Shown here: piece after piece, positions 1 through 8,639 of the stretch | Layout of the letters: each line of letters begins with the position of its first letter | Position numbering within the stretch: position 1 is the stretch's first letter | Source: CAZXCQ01 sp964639275 | Lineage (GTDB): Bacteria > Desulfobacterota > DSM-4660 > Desulfatiglandales > Desulfatiglandaceae | DNA length: 41,517 nucleotides | Direction of reading: 5' to 3' | Assembly (NCBI GenBank): GCA_964639275.1 | Contig: CAZXCQ010000008.1 | Coordinates: forward strand, 1 to 41,517 | Made by a program: the position numbers and the translations under genes | The notes under the pieces: model-generated | What the model was told of the DNA's origin: nothing | The model's input: only the letters and a program-made list of their open reading frames with translations | Database searches by the model: none

Positions 1-695
1 GTGGGGACGAGTTCAACCTCAAAGACCGTCTCCATGTGCCGTTTGACCCTCTGGCGGACCCGCCCCATGGATACCTCTTGTCCCAGCTCTTGTTCAAGGG
101 AGGTCACACCGATGCCCTCAAGACCGCATGGATTTATCCAGCCAAAGGGCCTGAGAGAGAGATTGACGTTGAGTGCCACACCGTGAAAGGAGATTCCGTG
201 GCGTATGGCTATCCCGATACTTGCCAGTTTCTTAATGCCCACCCACACCCCCCGGTTGAGAGAATTCCTTTCACCCTTAATCCCCCAGTCGGCGGCCACA
301 CGGATCATGACCTCTTCCAGGGCTTCGACATAATCGGTTACGCCCAGTCGCGCCTGGTTCAGATCCAGAATGGGATAGACCACGATCTGGCCCGGGCCGT
401 GAAAGGTGATGTTTCCACCCCGCTCGACCTGGATTACCGAGATCTTCTCCTTTTCCAGAAAATCCGGTGGGACGACCAGGTTTTCCATTCCTCCCCGCCG
501 GCCGAGTGTAAAGACCTGCGGGTGCTCCAATAGGAGGACAATATCGGTGTCAATGACCCCCTCTTTTTTTTTTGCCACAAGTCTGAGCTGGAGATCCCAG
601 GCCTCTTGGTAATCAATGAGCGGGATCTCGGTAAAGAGCCACCTCTTTTTTCCCCGTACAGGCCGCAAACCGTTATTGCCCGTTGCATCGGCCAT
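1..695 (-). CDS. lipB: Octanoyltransferase LipB (C-terminal end off the window)
   Basis: Transfers octanoyl from octanoyl-ACP to the lipoyl lysine of acceptor proteins, here most obviously the GcvH encoded in the same operon. 231 codons are visible and no stop is reached before base 1; LipB is usually 210-240 residues, so only the tail is missing. The two catalytic elements are present: the lysine in KKLASIGIAIRHG and the cysteine in WINPCGLEGIG, plus the HPQVFTLGRRGG segment typical of the family. The ATG at 695 starts inside the last codons of the upstream FAD gene (overlap about 23 bases), indicating translational coupling. Lipoylation next to gcv genes supports the assignment. Confidence 0.93.
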   Translation of the reverse strand, partial: MADATGNNGLRPVRGKKRWLFTEIPLIDYQEAWDLQLRLVAKKKEGVIDTDIVLLLEHPQVFTLGRRGGMENLVVPPDFLEKEKISVIQVERGGNITFHGPGQIVVYPILDLNQARLGVTDYVEALEEVMIRVAADWGIKGERNSLNRGVWVGIKKLASIGIAIRHGISFHGVALNVNLSLRPFGWINPCGLEGIGVTSLEQELGQEVSMGRVRQRVKRHMETVFEVELVP

Positions 696-2109
696 GGTTC
701 GACTCTTTTGTCTCAGGAAAAAAGACCTTACCGCACCCCTTGGGTGGGAGCCCCAGCCGTTTTAGACCGACTTCTGCCAGCTGGGAGATGGGGTCATACA
801 TCTGGGAGACAGGGGGGTTGTAGGAAAGCTCTGCGTCCATGATATCGTAGAGGGTCATCCCCCCCTGTATGGCCAGGGCAAAGATGTTTATCCGCCACCC
901 GGCACCTTCTTCCCCAACGGCCTGTGCCCCCAGGATCCTGCCGTTATTTCTGTCCACAATGACCCTCAGGTTTATCTCCTTTGGATCGGGCATGTAGTGC
1001 GGTCTTATCTCTCGCCTGGTGGTGACTGCCCTTGCGTCATATCCCAGACTCCGGGCGGTCTCCAGGGTATAACCGGTTGATGCGATTTCCAGACCACCCA
1101 CCACCGTGAGAAAGGTATTGAGCGCCCCCGGGTATGAACTGTCTCCTCCGGCCGCGTTGATTCCGGCCGTCATCCCCTGTCTAAAAGCGGATGTGGCGAG
1201 CTGCATGGTTGCCGGTGTTCCATCTATCCGGGAATAGGTCTGGACGAGATCTCCGACCGCATAGAGGTCTTTGAGGGAGGTCTCCATCCTGTTGTTGACC
1301 AGGACCATTTCTTTTACTGTCTTTGCCCCTGTGATCTTGGCCAGTCTGCTGTTGGCCTTCATCCCGACTGCCATGACCACGATATCACAATCGATGGTTT
1401 CGCCGGAGATCTCCGCAGAATCCACACACATGCCCCCGTTGATGCGGTCTATCCCCCGGCCAAAGAGGACCCTTATTCCCAGGCCTTCTAGATGTTCGAC
1501 AATCGCCTTCCCCAACTCAGGGTCCAGGTTTCGGGGCAGAGGGGGCGCGGTCCGCTTGGTGACCGCCACGTCAAGCCCCAGTTTTCTCAGTCCCACGGCC
1601 ACCTCAAGCCCTGTAGCCCCACCCCCCACTACCACGGCACTTTTCCTCTTAGAGGATCTTGCCGCGTCAAGAAGCGCCCGGGTGTTGTCAATGTCTGAAA
1701 CAAAATGGACCCCTTTTCCCTCAAACTCCTTTGCTCCGGGAATGGGGAGATTGACGGGGGACGCGCCCGTTGCAAGTATCAGCGAATCGTACCTGATCTC
1801 TTTTGTCTCTGAGGTAGATAGATTTATGGCCTTGACCGTCCTGGCCTCGTGGTCGGCAGCGACCACTTCATGGTCAAGGAGCTTGGTCAGCCTGTTTCTT
1901 ATCTCAGGGACATCATACTTCAGGGCATCAAAGCCCTCTATCACCCCCTCGATCACAAAGGGGAGTCCACATGGAGAGAACTGGTCAAACCCCCTCTTTT
2001 CAATGATTGTGACGTGACACTTTCGATTGTAGCTGAGGGCGCCCTTTGAGGCATAGAGCCCGCCTGCACCGAGTCCCACAATGACTATCTCGAACGCCTG
2101 ATCTTTCAT
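673..2109 (-). CDS. FAD/NAD(P) pyridine nucleotide-disulfide oxidoreductase, CoA-disulfide reductase/NADH oxidase type
   Basis: A two-dinucleotide-fold flavoenzyme. The FAD-binding GLGAGG is at residues 12-17, a single redox cysteine sits in SPCGLP (Cys47), the NAD(P)-binding VVVGGGATGLE is mid-protein and the second FAD motif is YAVGD; a dimerisation domain follows. The single-cysteine SPCGLP motif is that of CoA-disulfide reductases, NADH oxidases and related enzymes, not the CxxxxC pair of dihydrolipoamide dehydrogenase. It lies between gcvPB and lipB, so a role in reoxidising lipoyl-GcvH or in redox supply to glycine cleavage is an inference from position only. I start at the ATG at 2109, preceded by GGGG; a longer in-frame start nine codons upstream lacks support. 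478 residues. Confidence 0.85.
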   Translation of the reverse strand: MKDQAFEIVIVGLGAGGLYASKGALSYNRKCHVTIIEKRGFDQFSPCGLPFVIEGVIEGFDALKYDVPEIRNRLTKLLDHEVVAADHEARTVKAINLSTSETKEIRYDSLILATGASPVNLPIPGAKEFEGKGVHFVSDIDNTRALLDAARSSKRKSAVVVGGGATGLEVAVGLRKLGLDVAVTKRTAPPLPRNLDPELGKAIVEHLEGLGIRVLFGRGIDRINGGMCVDSAEISGETIDCDIVVMAVGMKANSRLAKITGAKTVKEMVLVNNRMETSLKDLYAVGDLVQTYSRIDGTPATMQLATSAFRQGMTAGINAAGGDSSYPGALNTFLTVVGGLEIASTGYTLETARSLGYDARAVTTRREIRPHYMPDPKEINLRVIVDRNNGRILGAQAVGEEGAGWRINIFALAIQGGMTLYDIMDAELSYNPPVSQMYDPISQLAEVGLKRLGLPPKGCGKVFFPETKESNHGRCNGQ

Positions 2110-2120
2110 AAATCCCCATG

Positions 2121-3578
2121 TTACCCTGCAAGACAAGGCCTGCGTGCGGCGGTTGTCTCATCTAATCTTCTTACCTTGCAGTTTCTGGGTGCCCCATGGA
2201 GGAGGCCGGGGTCCTCCCGGCCCTCCCTTGCGATCGCCTCGAAGGCCTCGATAAACTGGTCGAGGTCCTCCTTGGACTCGGTCTCTGTAGGTTCCACCAT
2301 GATGGCGCCATGGACCACCAGCGGGAAATAGACGGTGGGGGGGTGAAACCCGTAGTCCATGAGTCTCTTGGCCATATCAAGGGTGGTGACCTTCTGGGGC
2401 ATCTGATATTTGTCTGAAAAGACGCACTCATGCATACATGGCCGGTCATAGGGCAGATGCAAGGTATGCTTTAACTTCTCCTTTATGTAGTTTGCGTTTA
2501 GCACAGCGACCTGGCTGGCCTTTTTGAGGTTCCCGGGCCCCATGGTCAGGATATAGCTATAGGCCTTTACCATGACCCCAAAGTTCCCCCAAAAGGCCTG
2601 GACCTTGCCGACCGATTCAGCGAAGTCCTGAGACAGGCCAAATCGTTCGCCCTCTTTTACCACGCGCGGGACCGGCAGGTATGGCTCAAGATCCCTTTTT
2701 ACACACACCGGACCCGATCCGGGCCCGCCGCCTCCGTGGGGTGTTGAGAAGGTCTTGTGGAGGTTTAGGTGGATCACGTCTACCCCGATCTCACCCATCC
2801 TGACCACCCCCATGACGGCATTTAGGTTTGCACCGTCACAATAGACGATCCCCCCCTTTGAATGGACCAACCGGGCAATCCCCCGAATATTTTCCTCAAA
2901 GAGCCCGAGGGTGTTGGGGTTGGTGATCATGATCCCAGCGGTGTCTTCGTCCATGACCTGCGAGATCACCTCCAGGGGAAGGATGCCTTTCTCATCGGAG
3001 CTCACGGGCACCGGTTTGTACCCGCAAAGCGCCGCACTGGCAGGATTGGTCCCATGTGCCGTATCCGGGACAATGATCTTTGAACGCTGGGCCCCCCTTC
3101 CCTTGTGGAAGGCGTGGATAATAAGCATGCCCGTGAGCTCACCCTGGGCACCTGCCGCGGGCTGAAGGGTCGTGGCATCCAAACCAGTAATCTCGGCAAG
3201 GTATCTCTCAAGATCAAACATCAGCCTGAGGGCGCCCTGGCTCAGGCTGGCCGGGAGCAAAGGATGGGCCCCTGAAAGGCCCGGGAGGGCCGCCTGCCTT
3301 TCATTGGTCTTGGGGCTGTACTTCATGGTACAGGAGCCCAAGGGGTACATCCCCGTATCCACCCCGAAATTCCACTGTGAGAGCCTTGTGTAGTGGCGCA
3401 CCAGGTCGATCTCACTCAGGTCCGGAAGGTCAGGGCCATCACCTGTGAGTTCCTGTCCGAGAGGGAAGGAACCAACATCGCGCGGGGGCATTGAAAATCC
3501 GCGCCTCCCCTTCCTGCCCTTTTCCCAGAGAAGCGGTTCATTTAGCGAGAGGCCTGTGGTACCCAAAAGTGTTTTCAT
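2121..3578 (-). CDS. gcvPB: Glycine dehydrogenase (decarboxylating) subunit 2, P-protein beta
   Basis: PLP-bearing half of the two-subunit P-protein, which decarboxylates glycine and passes aminomethyl to lipoyl-GcvH. 485 residues, normal for the family. The PLP lysine lies in NLHKTFSTPHGGGGPG; the N-terminal LPDLSEIDLVRHYTRLSQ and GMYPLGSCTMKY segments are family hallmarks. The ATG at 3578 overlaps the gcvPA stop codon by four bases (ATGA), so the two subunits are translationally coupled as expected of a 1:1 heteromer. The last roughly 30 residues (arginine-rich, ending RRPCLAG) are less conserved. Eleven bases separate its stop from the FAD oxidoreductase gene. Confidence 0.96.
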   Translation of the reverse strand: MKTLLGTTGLSLNEPLLWEKGRKGRRGFSMPPRDVGSFPLGQELTGDGPDLPDLSEIDLVRHYTRLSQWNFGVDTGMYPLGSCTMKYSPKTNERQAALPGLSGAHPLLPASLSQGALRLMFDLERYLAEITGLDATTLQPAAGAQGELTGMLIIHAFHKGRGAQRSKIIVPDTAHGTNPASAALCGYKPVPVSSDEKGILPLEVISQVMDEDTAGIMITNPNTLGLFEENIRGIARLVHSKGGIVYCDGANLNAVMGVVRMGEIGVDVIHLNLHKTFSTPHGGGGPGSGPVCVKRDLEPYLPVPRVVKEGERFGLSQDFAESVGKVQAFWGNFGVMVKAYSYILTMGPGNLKKASQVAVLNANYIKEKLKHTLHLPYDRPCMHECVFSDKYQMPQKVTTLDMAKRLMDYGFHPPTVYFPLVVHGAIMVEPTETESKEDLDQFIEAFEAIAREGREDPGLLHGAPRNCKVRRLDETTAARRPCLAG

Positions 3579-4906
3579 GATTTTACCTCCCTGACCAGTG
3601 TATCCATGTCTCCCCTGGAAATGATTTCCGTGACACAAAAAAGGTAGTGATCGGCAAGCCCTGGATAATAGGGAGTCAGGGAAAGCCCGGCCACGATTCC
3701 TTTTTCCAGGAGACGATCGTAGGTGTCTTTAAAACCCGGGGGGAATTCCACCACAAATTCGTTGAATGTGGGGCGCTCAAAGCTGATCCTGAATCCCGCG
3801 CCCCTAAATTCAGCCTTGAGGTATTCGGCCTTGTCGTGGTTGAGGGCGGCCAGCTCCCGCATCCCGGTACCCCCCAGAGAGGCCATGTATATGGCCGCTG
3901 CCAGGGCACAAAGGCTGTTGTTGGTGCAGATATTAGAAGTGGCCTTTTCCCGGCGAATGTGCTGCTCCCTTGTGGCGAGGGTCAAGACAAACCCCCGTTT
4001 CCCATCCAGGTCTGTGGTCTGCCCCACAAGACGACCGGGGAGGGCGCGCATAAAATCCTTTTTGCTTGCGAGAATTCCCAGACCCGGTCCGCCAAAGGAA
4101 CGGGGGATACCCAGCCCCTGACCTTCTCCGCATACGATGTCCGCCCCTTGGCTCCCGGGGTTCTTGAGTAGGCCGTAGGCAATGGGCTCGGTAAAGGAGA
4201 CAACAAAAAGTGAATCCCTGCCGTGGACCGCCCGGCCAGTTCCCTTGAGATCCTCGATACAGCCAAAGAAATTGGGTGACTGGATCGCAACGGCAGCGAG
4301 ATCATCCATCTCCTCAAGCCCGGCGAGATCGGTCACACCTTCATCGAGATAGGGGAGTTCCAGGACCTCATAGCCGGTAGGGGAAAAGTAGGTCCTGACA
4401 ACCCGGCGATGTAGGGGATGGACAAGACTTGAGATGGCCACCTTTGTGCGTTTGGTTGCCCGAATGGCCATAAGCAATGATTCGGCCAGGGCCGTTGCAC
4501 CATCATAGTGGGATGCGGTGGCCACCTCCATGCCCAGAAGCCGGGTGATCAGGGTCTGGTACTCGTATATCGCCTGTAAGGTCCCCTGACTCATCTCCGG
4601 CTGGTAGGGGGTATAAGATGTCACAAACTCGGACCGGCCCAAGAGGTGAGAGACCGCGGCAGGGACAAAACGTTTGTAACTGCCCGCCCCGATAAATACC
4701 TTGTACTCTGGCGCCACGGCCATTGCCGAAGAGAGGGTCTGCATATGGTCGTTGAGTTCCCATTCGCTCAACGGCCCCGGCAGATCCAGATCTCCCGTGA
4801 AACGGCAATCCTCGGGGACCGTTGAAAATAGGGCGTCCAGGTCCTTTACCCCCACTGCCTCAAGCATTGAAGCCATATTCTCATTGGTATGGGGTAATAA
4901 GTGCAT
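3575..4906 (-). CDS. gcvPA: Glycine dehydrogenase (decarboxylating) subunit 1, P-protein alpha
   Basis: Structural partner of GcvPB in the split P-protein found in many anaerobes and Gram-positives. 443 residues, full length. Recognisable segments are the N-terminal MHLLPHTNENMASML, FIGAGSYKRFVPAAV, SYTPYQPEMSQGTLQ and TSNICTNNSLCALAAAIY. The start is the ATG at 4906, directly abutting the gcvH TAG stop and preceded by AAGGAG with about eight bases of spacing. The tight packing gcvH-gcvPA-gcvPB indicates one transcript. Confidence 0.96.
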   Translation of the reverse strand: MHLLPHTNENMASMLEAVGVKDLDALFSTVPEDCRFTGDLDLPGPLSEWELNDHMQTLSSAMAVAPEYKVFIGAGSYKRFVPAAVSHLLGRSEFVTSYTPYQPEMSQGTLQAIYEYQTLITRLLGMEVATASHYDGATALAESLLMAIRATKRTKVAISSLVHPLHRRVVRTYFSPTGYEVLELPYLDEGVTDLAGLEEMDDLAAVAIQSPNFFGCIEDLKGTGRAVHGRDSLFVVSFTEPIAYGLLKNPGSQGADIVCGEGQGLGIPRSFGGPGLGILASKKDFMRALPGRLVGQTTDLDGKRGFVLTLATREQHIRREKATSNICTNNSLCALAAAIYMASLGGTGMRELAALNHDKAEYLKAEFRGAGFRISFERPTFNEFVVEFPPGFKDTYDRLLEKGIVAGLSLTPYYPGLADHYLFCVTEIISRGDMDTLVREVKS

Positions 4907-5311
4907 CTATTCTGCTCCTTTCAACCTTTCCAGATTCGCGGTGCTGGTCATAAGGGTATCCATTTCGGATAGATCCGTGGGGTTGACCTCTACCATCCAT
5001 CCATCCCCATATGGACTTTCGTTCATCAACTGCGGTGAGTCTTCAAGCTGTTTGTTTACGTCGATGATTTCTCCGCCAACCGGAAGGTAGCATTCCACAA
5101 CGGCCTTGACCGATTCCACGGTCGCAAATTCTTGTCCCTTTTCAAAAGCATCACCCACCTGCGGCAACTCGACAAAGACGATGTCACCGAGCTGATCCTG
5201 GGCATAGTCGTCAATTCCGACCCTCACCCTATCTCCCTCCACCCTGGCCCATTCGTGATCCTGTGCATAACGGAGATCATCGGGTAGGATCAATTCACTG
5301 ATTTCTTTCAT
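4907..5311 (-). CDS. gcvH: Glycine cleavage system H protein
   Basis: Lipoyl carrier protein that shuttles the aminomethyl group from P-protein to T-protein. The lipoyl lysine is Lys69 in ESVKAVVE; the segments YAQDHEW, VGIDDYAQDQLGDIVFVELP and SPYGDGWM follow the family pattern. Two in-frame ATGs are close together; I choose 5311 because the AAGGAG element sits about eight bases before it but only about two before the ATG at 5317. First gene of the leftward gcv operon. Its partner T-protein is not downstream but on the opposite strand as part of the gcvT-glyA fusion. Confidence 0.96.
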   Translation of the reverse strand: MKEISELILPDDLRYAQDHEWARVEGDRVRVGIDDYAQDQLGDIVFVELPQVGDAFEKGQEFATVESVKAVVECYLPVGGEIIDVNKQLEDSPQLMNESPYGDGWMVEVNPTDLSEMDTLMTSTANLERLKGAE

Positions 5312-5454
5312 GAGCATTTCTCCTTCTCAAAGATCGCTAAAGATGTTTCTTCCCCAAAGGGGTGGCCCAAAAAGGATATGGATCATAAACAAAGAGGATG
5401 TAAGCTATCACACGGGGGATAGAAATGTAAATATGTTGGTCGGTTTTTCTTGAG

Positions 5455-5483
5455 TTGACGAAGACAGGGCTGGCTGATAGGAT
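5455..5483 (+). promoter_or_regulatory. Candidate sigma-70 promoter for the gcvT-glyA fusion gene
   Basis: TTGACG (5455-5460), a 17-base spacer and TAGGAT (5478-5483) lie about 100 bases before the fusion gene start, in the 270-base divergent spacer between gcvH and gcvT-glyA. Spacing is optimal and each box deviates by only one or two bases from consensus. I looked for a glycine riboswitch in the spacer and saw none of its conserved purine-rich core. No equally good promoter was found for the leftward gcvH operon. Confidence 0.4.
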
Positions 5484-5581
5484 GCCCCGGGTTTCAGGGT
5501 TGACCTCCTGTTGGAATGGTTTTCGCATGGTGAGATGATCCTAACAGGGGGGTTCTTTTTTGTCAGGAAAGGAGATCATTG

Positions 5582-8233
5582 ATGAGCAAACTGAAAAGAA
5601 CCTGTTTTTATGACAGGCACGTGAACCTAGGCGCCAAGATGGTTGAATTTGGCGGCTGGGAGATGCCGATATTCTATCCCACCGGAATCGTAGAGGAACA
5701 TCTGGCCACCCGCAAGGGGGCAGGGCTTTTTGATGTCTCGCACATGGGAAGATTCATTGTGAGAGGAAGCGATGCGGTCAGGTTTCTTCAACACGTCTTA
5801 AGCAACAACGCCGAGGCACTGGATATCAGAGTGGCGGGTGCCCAGTACACGATTATTCCAAACGAGGCCGGCGGGGCCGTGGATGATGCCTACCTGTATC
5901 GTTTTATGGAGGATGAGTACCTCCTGGTTGTTAACGCCGCCAACCGTGAAAAAGACTGGAATCATTTTCAGGATCTTATAGATGGTTTTGATGATGTGGG
6001 GCTGCTGGACCGCTCGGAAGAGATAGCCATGCTTTCACTTCAAGGTCCCGGATCTCGCGCGATCCTTGAAGGGGTCGTGGAGTCGGGCCCCCTCCCTGAG
6101 CCCGCGAGAAATGCGGTGGGCATTGTGACCCTGTCGGGTGTACCCGTTAAGGTTGCGCGGACCGGATATACGGGTGAGCCAATCTGTTTTGAGCTCTTTG
6201 CGGATAGAGATGATGGTCCGATGCTGTGGGACAGGCTGGTTGCAGGGGGTGCCACCCCTGTTGGGCTGGGGGCGAGGGACACCTTGCGCCTGGAGGCAGG
6301 CCTGCCCCTGTATGGACATGAGCTGGGCGAAGATCCGGAAGGAAAAGAGATCCCGGTGATGGCATGTCCGTTGTCCAGATTTGCCGTGAGCTTTTCTCCC
6401 CTAAAAGGGGATTTTATCGGCAGAAATGCCCTGGCCAGACAGCACGAGGCCCTCAAGAAGATCGTTTCACGGGACTACTCCCTTATCAGCGCGCTTCCCC
6501 GGTTGATCAAGCCGATCACCATGGCAGGTCGGGGTGTTGCCAGGGAAGGTGCCAGGCTGTTCAAGGACAAGAGACACGTGGGTTACATCACCAGTGGTAC
6601 CAGGGTCCCCATGTGGACCGTTGAGGGAGAAGGGCTGAGTTCTGCCCAGACCGACCAACGCGAGTTACGCTCTATTTCCCTGGGCTATGTGGACAGTGAC
6701 ATCATTGAGGGTGAGAGACTGACCGTGGAGATTCGCGGGAAGTCGGTTGATGCGGTTGTGGTCCCCTATCACCTGCGGACCGATGCCCCTCCATACTCGC
6801 GGCCGATCGTCTTTGACCGGCAGATCCCGCAACAGAAGCCACCATCCGGCAAGGCCCCGGCCAAGGCATACACGCTCCTTGAAAAGGCAGTCAAAAATAC
6901 CCTCTGGCGACAGCAGGAGTGCATCAACCTTATTCCCTCGGAGATGACCCAGTCGCCCATGGCCAGACTTCTCTCTGTCATGGACCCGGCCTTCCGCTAT
7001 GCCGAGCACAAAAAATCCAAGGCATTCTACGATTGCGAGATCTTCTATTACCAGGGGACCGGTTTTATCGATGATGTGGAGAGGATTCTGGAAGGTGAAA
7101 TGAGGGAATTCCTTGGCTGTAAGAATGTGGAGACGCGCCTTATCAGCGGCCAGATGGCCAATGCCACTGTCTTTAGCGCCATGGTGGACTATATCAATCG
7201 CACCGACCGCAAGCAGGAGCCGCGCAGGATTCGTCAGGTGATGAACAACCATATTGGGAAGGGGGGGCACTTGAGCTCGCAGCCCATGGGCGCACTCAAG
7301 GACTTTGTGGCGCGGGACCCCAGGACAGAGCGGCCTGCCGTGATAAATTTTCCGGTGCTGGCCGACAACCCGTACAAGATCGATGTCCCCGGCACACTGG
7401 ATCTTGTTGACAGATACCGGCCTGAGCTGATCATCTTTGGGAAAAGCATGGTCATCCACAAGGAGCCGGTGGCTGAAATCTGCCGGTTTCTTAAGGACCA
7501 AGCTATAGACACGGTGGTAATGTACGATATGGCCCATGTGCTGGGACTGATCGGTCCGCACTTCCAGCAGCCATTTTCAGAAGGGGCAGATCTGGTTACC
7601 GGGTCTACCCACAAGACCTTTTTCGGACCCCAGCGGGGCGTCGTTGGGAGTGCCTTTGAAGAGGGGGAGACGCGTTATGAGCTGTGGGAGGCGGTGGTTC
7701 GGCGGACCTTCCCCGGGGCCGTATCCAACCACCATCTGGGGACGTTGCTGGGTCTCTTGATGGCCACGTATGAGATGAATCACTTCAAGGACGAGTACCA
7801 GGCCAGGGTCATTGCCAATGCAAAGGCGTTTGCCAGGGCCTTAAAAGACTGCGGTCTCAAGGTTGCGGGTGATGCAAGCATTGACTTTACCGAAACCCAC
7901 CAGGTGGTGGTTGAGGTGGGCTATGGCCACGGGCCGGAGATCGCCGGTCGACTCGAGGCCAACAACATCATCTGCAACTACCAGGCGAGCCCCAGGGAAG
8001 AGGGGTTTACGGCCTCGGGGGCCTTGAGGATGGGGGTCTCCGAGATGACGCGCTTTGGTATGGGGGGGGGTGATTTTCGGGCACTGGCCGAGCTCATCCG
8101 TGACGTTGTCCAAAAGGACGCCCATGTGGTTGAAAAGGTAAAGGCCCTCAGGGAACCATTCGGTGAGCTACAGTACTGCTTTCAAGGCGAGGAATACGCC
8201 GATTTGCTCCAAAGGCTGCACCAGCTTATCTAA
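5582..8233 (+). CDS. Fused aminomethyltransferase (GcvT) - serine hydroxymethyltransferase-like (GlyA) protein
   Basis: One uninterrupted 883-residue ORF with two enzymes. Residues 2 to about 405 are T-protein: FGGWEMPIFYPTGI, LFDVSHMGR, GGAVDDAYLYR (with the catalytic aspartate region), ARTGYTGE and GLGARDTLRLEAGLPLYGHEL. A linker rich in Pro, Lys and Ala leads to an SHMT-like domain from about residue 430 to the end: LIPSEMTQSP, SGQMANATVF, HIGKGGHLSS, the MYDMAHVLGLIG aspartate/histidine segment and the PLP lysine at about residue 678 in TGSTHKTFFGPQRG. The SHMT half is divergent, lacking the usual YPGKRYYGG stretch. The likely role is to make methylene-THF from aminomethyl-GcvH and use it on glycine to form serine, or the reverse. 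Start ATG 5582 has GGAG seven bases upstream; an upstream TTG is disfavoured. Confidence 0.9.
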   Translation: MSKLKRTCFYDRHVNLGAKMVEFGGWEMPIFYPTGIVEEHLATRKGAGLFDVSHMGRFIVRGSDAVRFLQHVLSNNAEALDIRVAGAQYTIIPNEAGGAVDDAYLYRFMEDEYLLVVNAANREKDWNHFQDLIDGFDDVGLLDRSEEIAMLSLQGPGSRAILEGVVESGPLPEPARNAVGIVTLSGVPVKVARTGYTGEPICFELFADRDDGPMLWDRLVAGGATPVGLGARDTLRLEAGLPLYGHELGEDPEGKEIPVMACPLSRFAVSFSPLKGDFIGRNALARQHEALKKIVSRDYSLISALPRLIKPITMAGRGVAREGARLFKDKRHVGYITSGTRVPMWTVEGEGLSSAQTDQRELRSISLGYVDSDIIEGERLTVEIRGKSVDAVVVPYHLRTDAPPYSRPIVFDRQIPQQKPPSGKAPAKAYTLLEKAVKNTLWRQQECINLIPSEMTQSPMARLLSVMDPAFRYAEHKKSKAFYDCEIFYYQGTGFIDDVERILEGEMREFLGCKNVETRLISGQMANATVFSAMVDYINRTDRKQEPRRIRQVMNNHIGKGGHLSSQPMGALKDFVARDPRTERPAVINFPVLADNPYKIDVPGTLDLVDRYRPELIIFGKSMVIHKEPVAEICRFLKDQAIDTVVMYDMAHVLGLIGPHFQQPFSEGADLVTGSTHKTFFGPQRGVVGSAFEEGETRYELWEAVVRRTFPGAVSNHHLGTLLGLLMATYEMNHFKDEYQARVIANAKAFARALKDCGLKVAGDASIDFTETHQVVVEVGYGHGPEIAGRLEANNIICNYQASPREEGFTASGALRMGVSEMTRFGMGGGDFRALAELIRDVVQKDAHVVEKVKALREPFGELQYCFQGEEYADLLQRLHQLI

Positions 8234-8297
8234 ACAACCCGCAACCCCGACATATTGGGATCGTCAGGGTAGCAACAAAAATTTGAGGTGACACTTA

Positions 8298-8350
8298 AGC
8301 CCTTTGAAACCCAGGGAATGGGGATTCCGAACCTCATTCCCCTGTCTAAG
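8298..8350 (+). repeat. Dispersed palindromic repeat, copy 1
   Basis: About 53 bases sharing the core GGGAATGGGGATTC-N-GAACC-CATTCCCC with two further copies at 16392-16447 and 18622-18675 (those lie on the opposite strand). The centre is a near-perfect hairpin around TTCNGAA; flanks (CCCTTTGAAACCC on one side, CCTGTCTAAG on the other) are also shared. All copies lie outside genes. Likely a REP-like element, possibly mobilised in trans. Confidence 0.6.
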
Positions 8351-8410
8351 TGCTTCGTCTGATAAATTCGGTGACATATTTCTCACTCAAAGCGTGTTCA
8401 GGTGCCGTAT

Positions 8411-8531
8411 TTCTGGATTCCGGGGCCTGCCCCGGACCCGATCCGGGGTTCGCCGGAATGACGGACACTCGGGCCTCTTTGTCATTCCGGCCCCGTATAA
8501 GATACGGGATAAACTGCAGCCGGAATCCAGT
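8411..8531. repeat. Nested palindromic intergenic repeat (GGAATGACGG / TCATTCCGGC type)
   Basis: CTGGATTCCGG at the left end is matched by CCGGAATCCAG at the right end, and inside these GCCGGAATGACGGA faces TGTCATTCCGGC. This architecture, and the peptide-like RRNDG and FVIPA strings that appear on translation, are typical of the common proteobacterial intergenic palindromes that masquerade as short ORFs. The 8234-8639 interval has no convincing gene; it holds this repeat and dispersed copy 1. Confidence 0.55.
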
Positions 8532-8639
8532 TCCTCAAGATGCGCTACCGTATTTATGAAACCATGTACTAAGTGTCAATTTTGAAAAAGCCTAAACTGA
8601 TACAATTTGAGAAGTTACGAAAAAAACAGGAGGTTATCT

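Noticed and set aside
5337..5528. 63-codon minus-strand frame in the gcvH/gcvT spacer
   Set aside because: No Shine-Dalgarno, no family resemblance, and it covers the promoter region of the fusion gene; likely chance.
6665..7561. 298-codon frame antisense to the gcvT-glyA fusion
   Set aside because: Shadow of a strongly conserved coding sequence on the other strand; composition unlike a real protein.
8304..8585. 93-codon plus-strand frame after gcvT-glyA
   Set aside because: Made of two palindromic repeats; strings such as RRNDG and FVIPA are typical of translated repeats.
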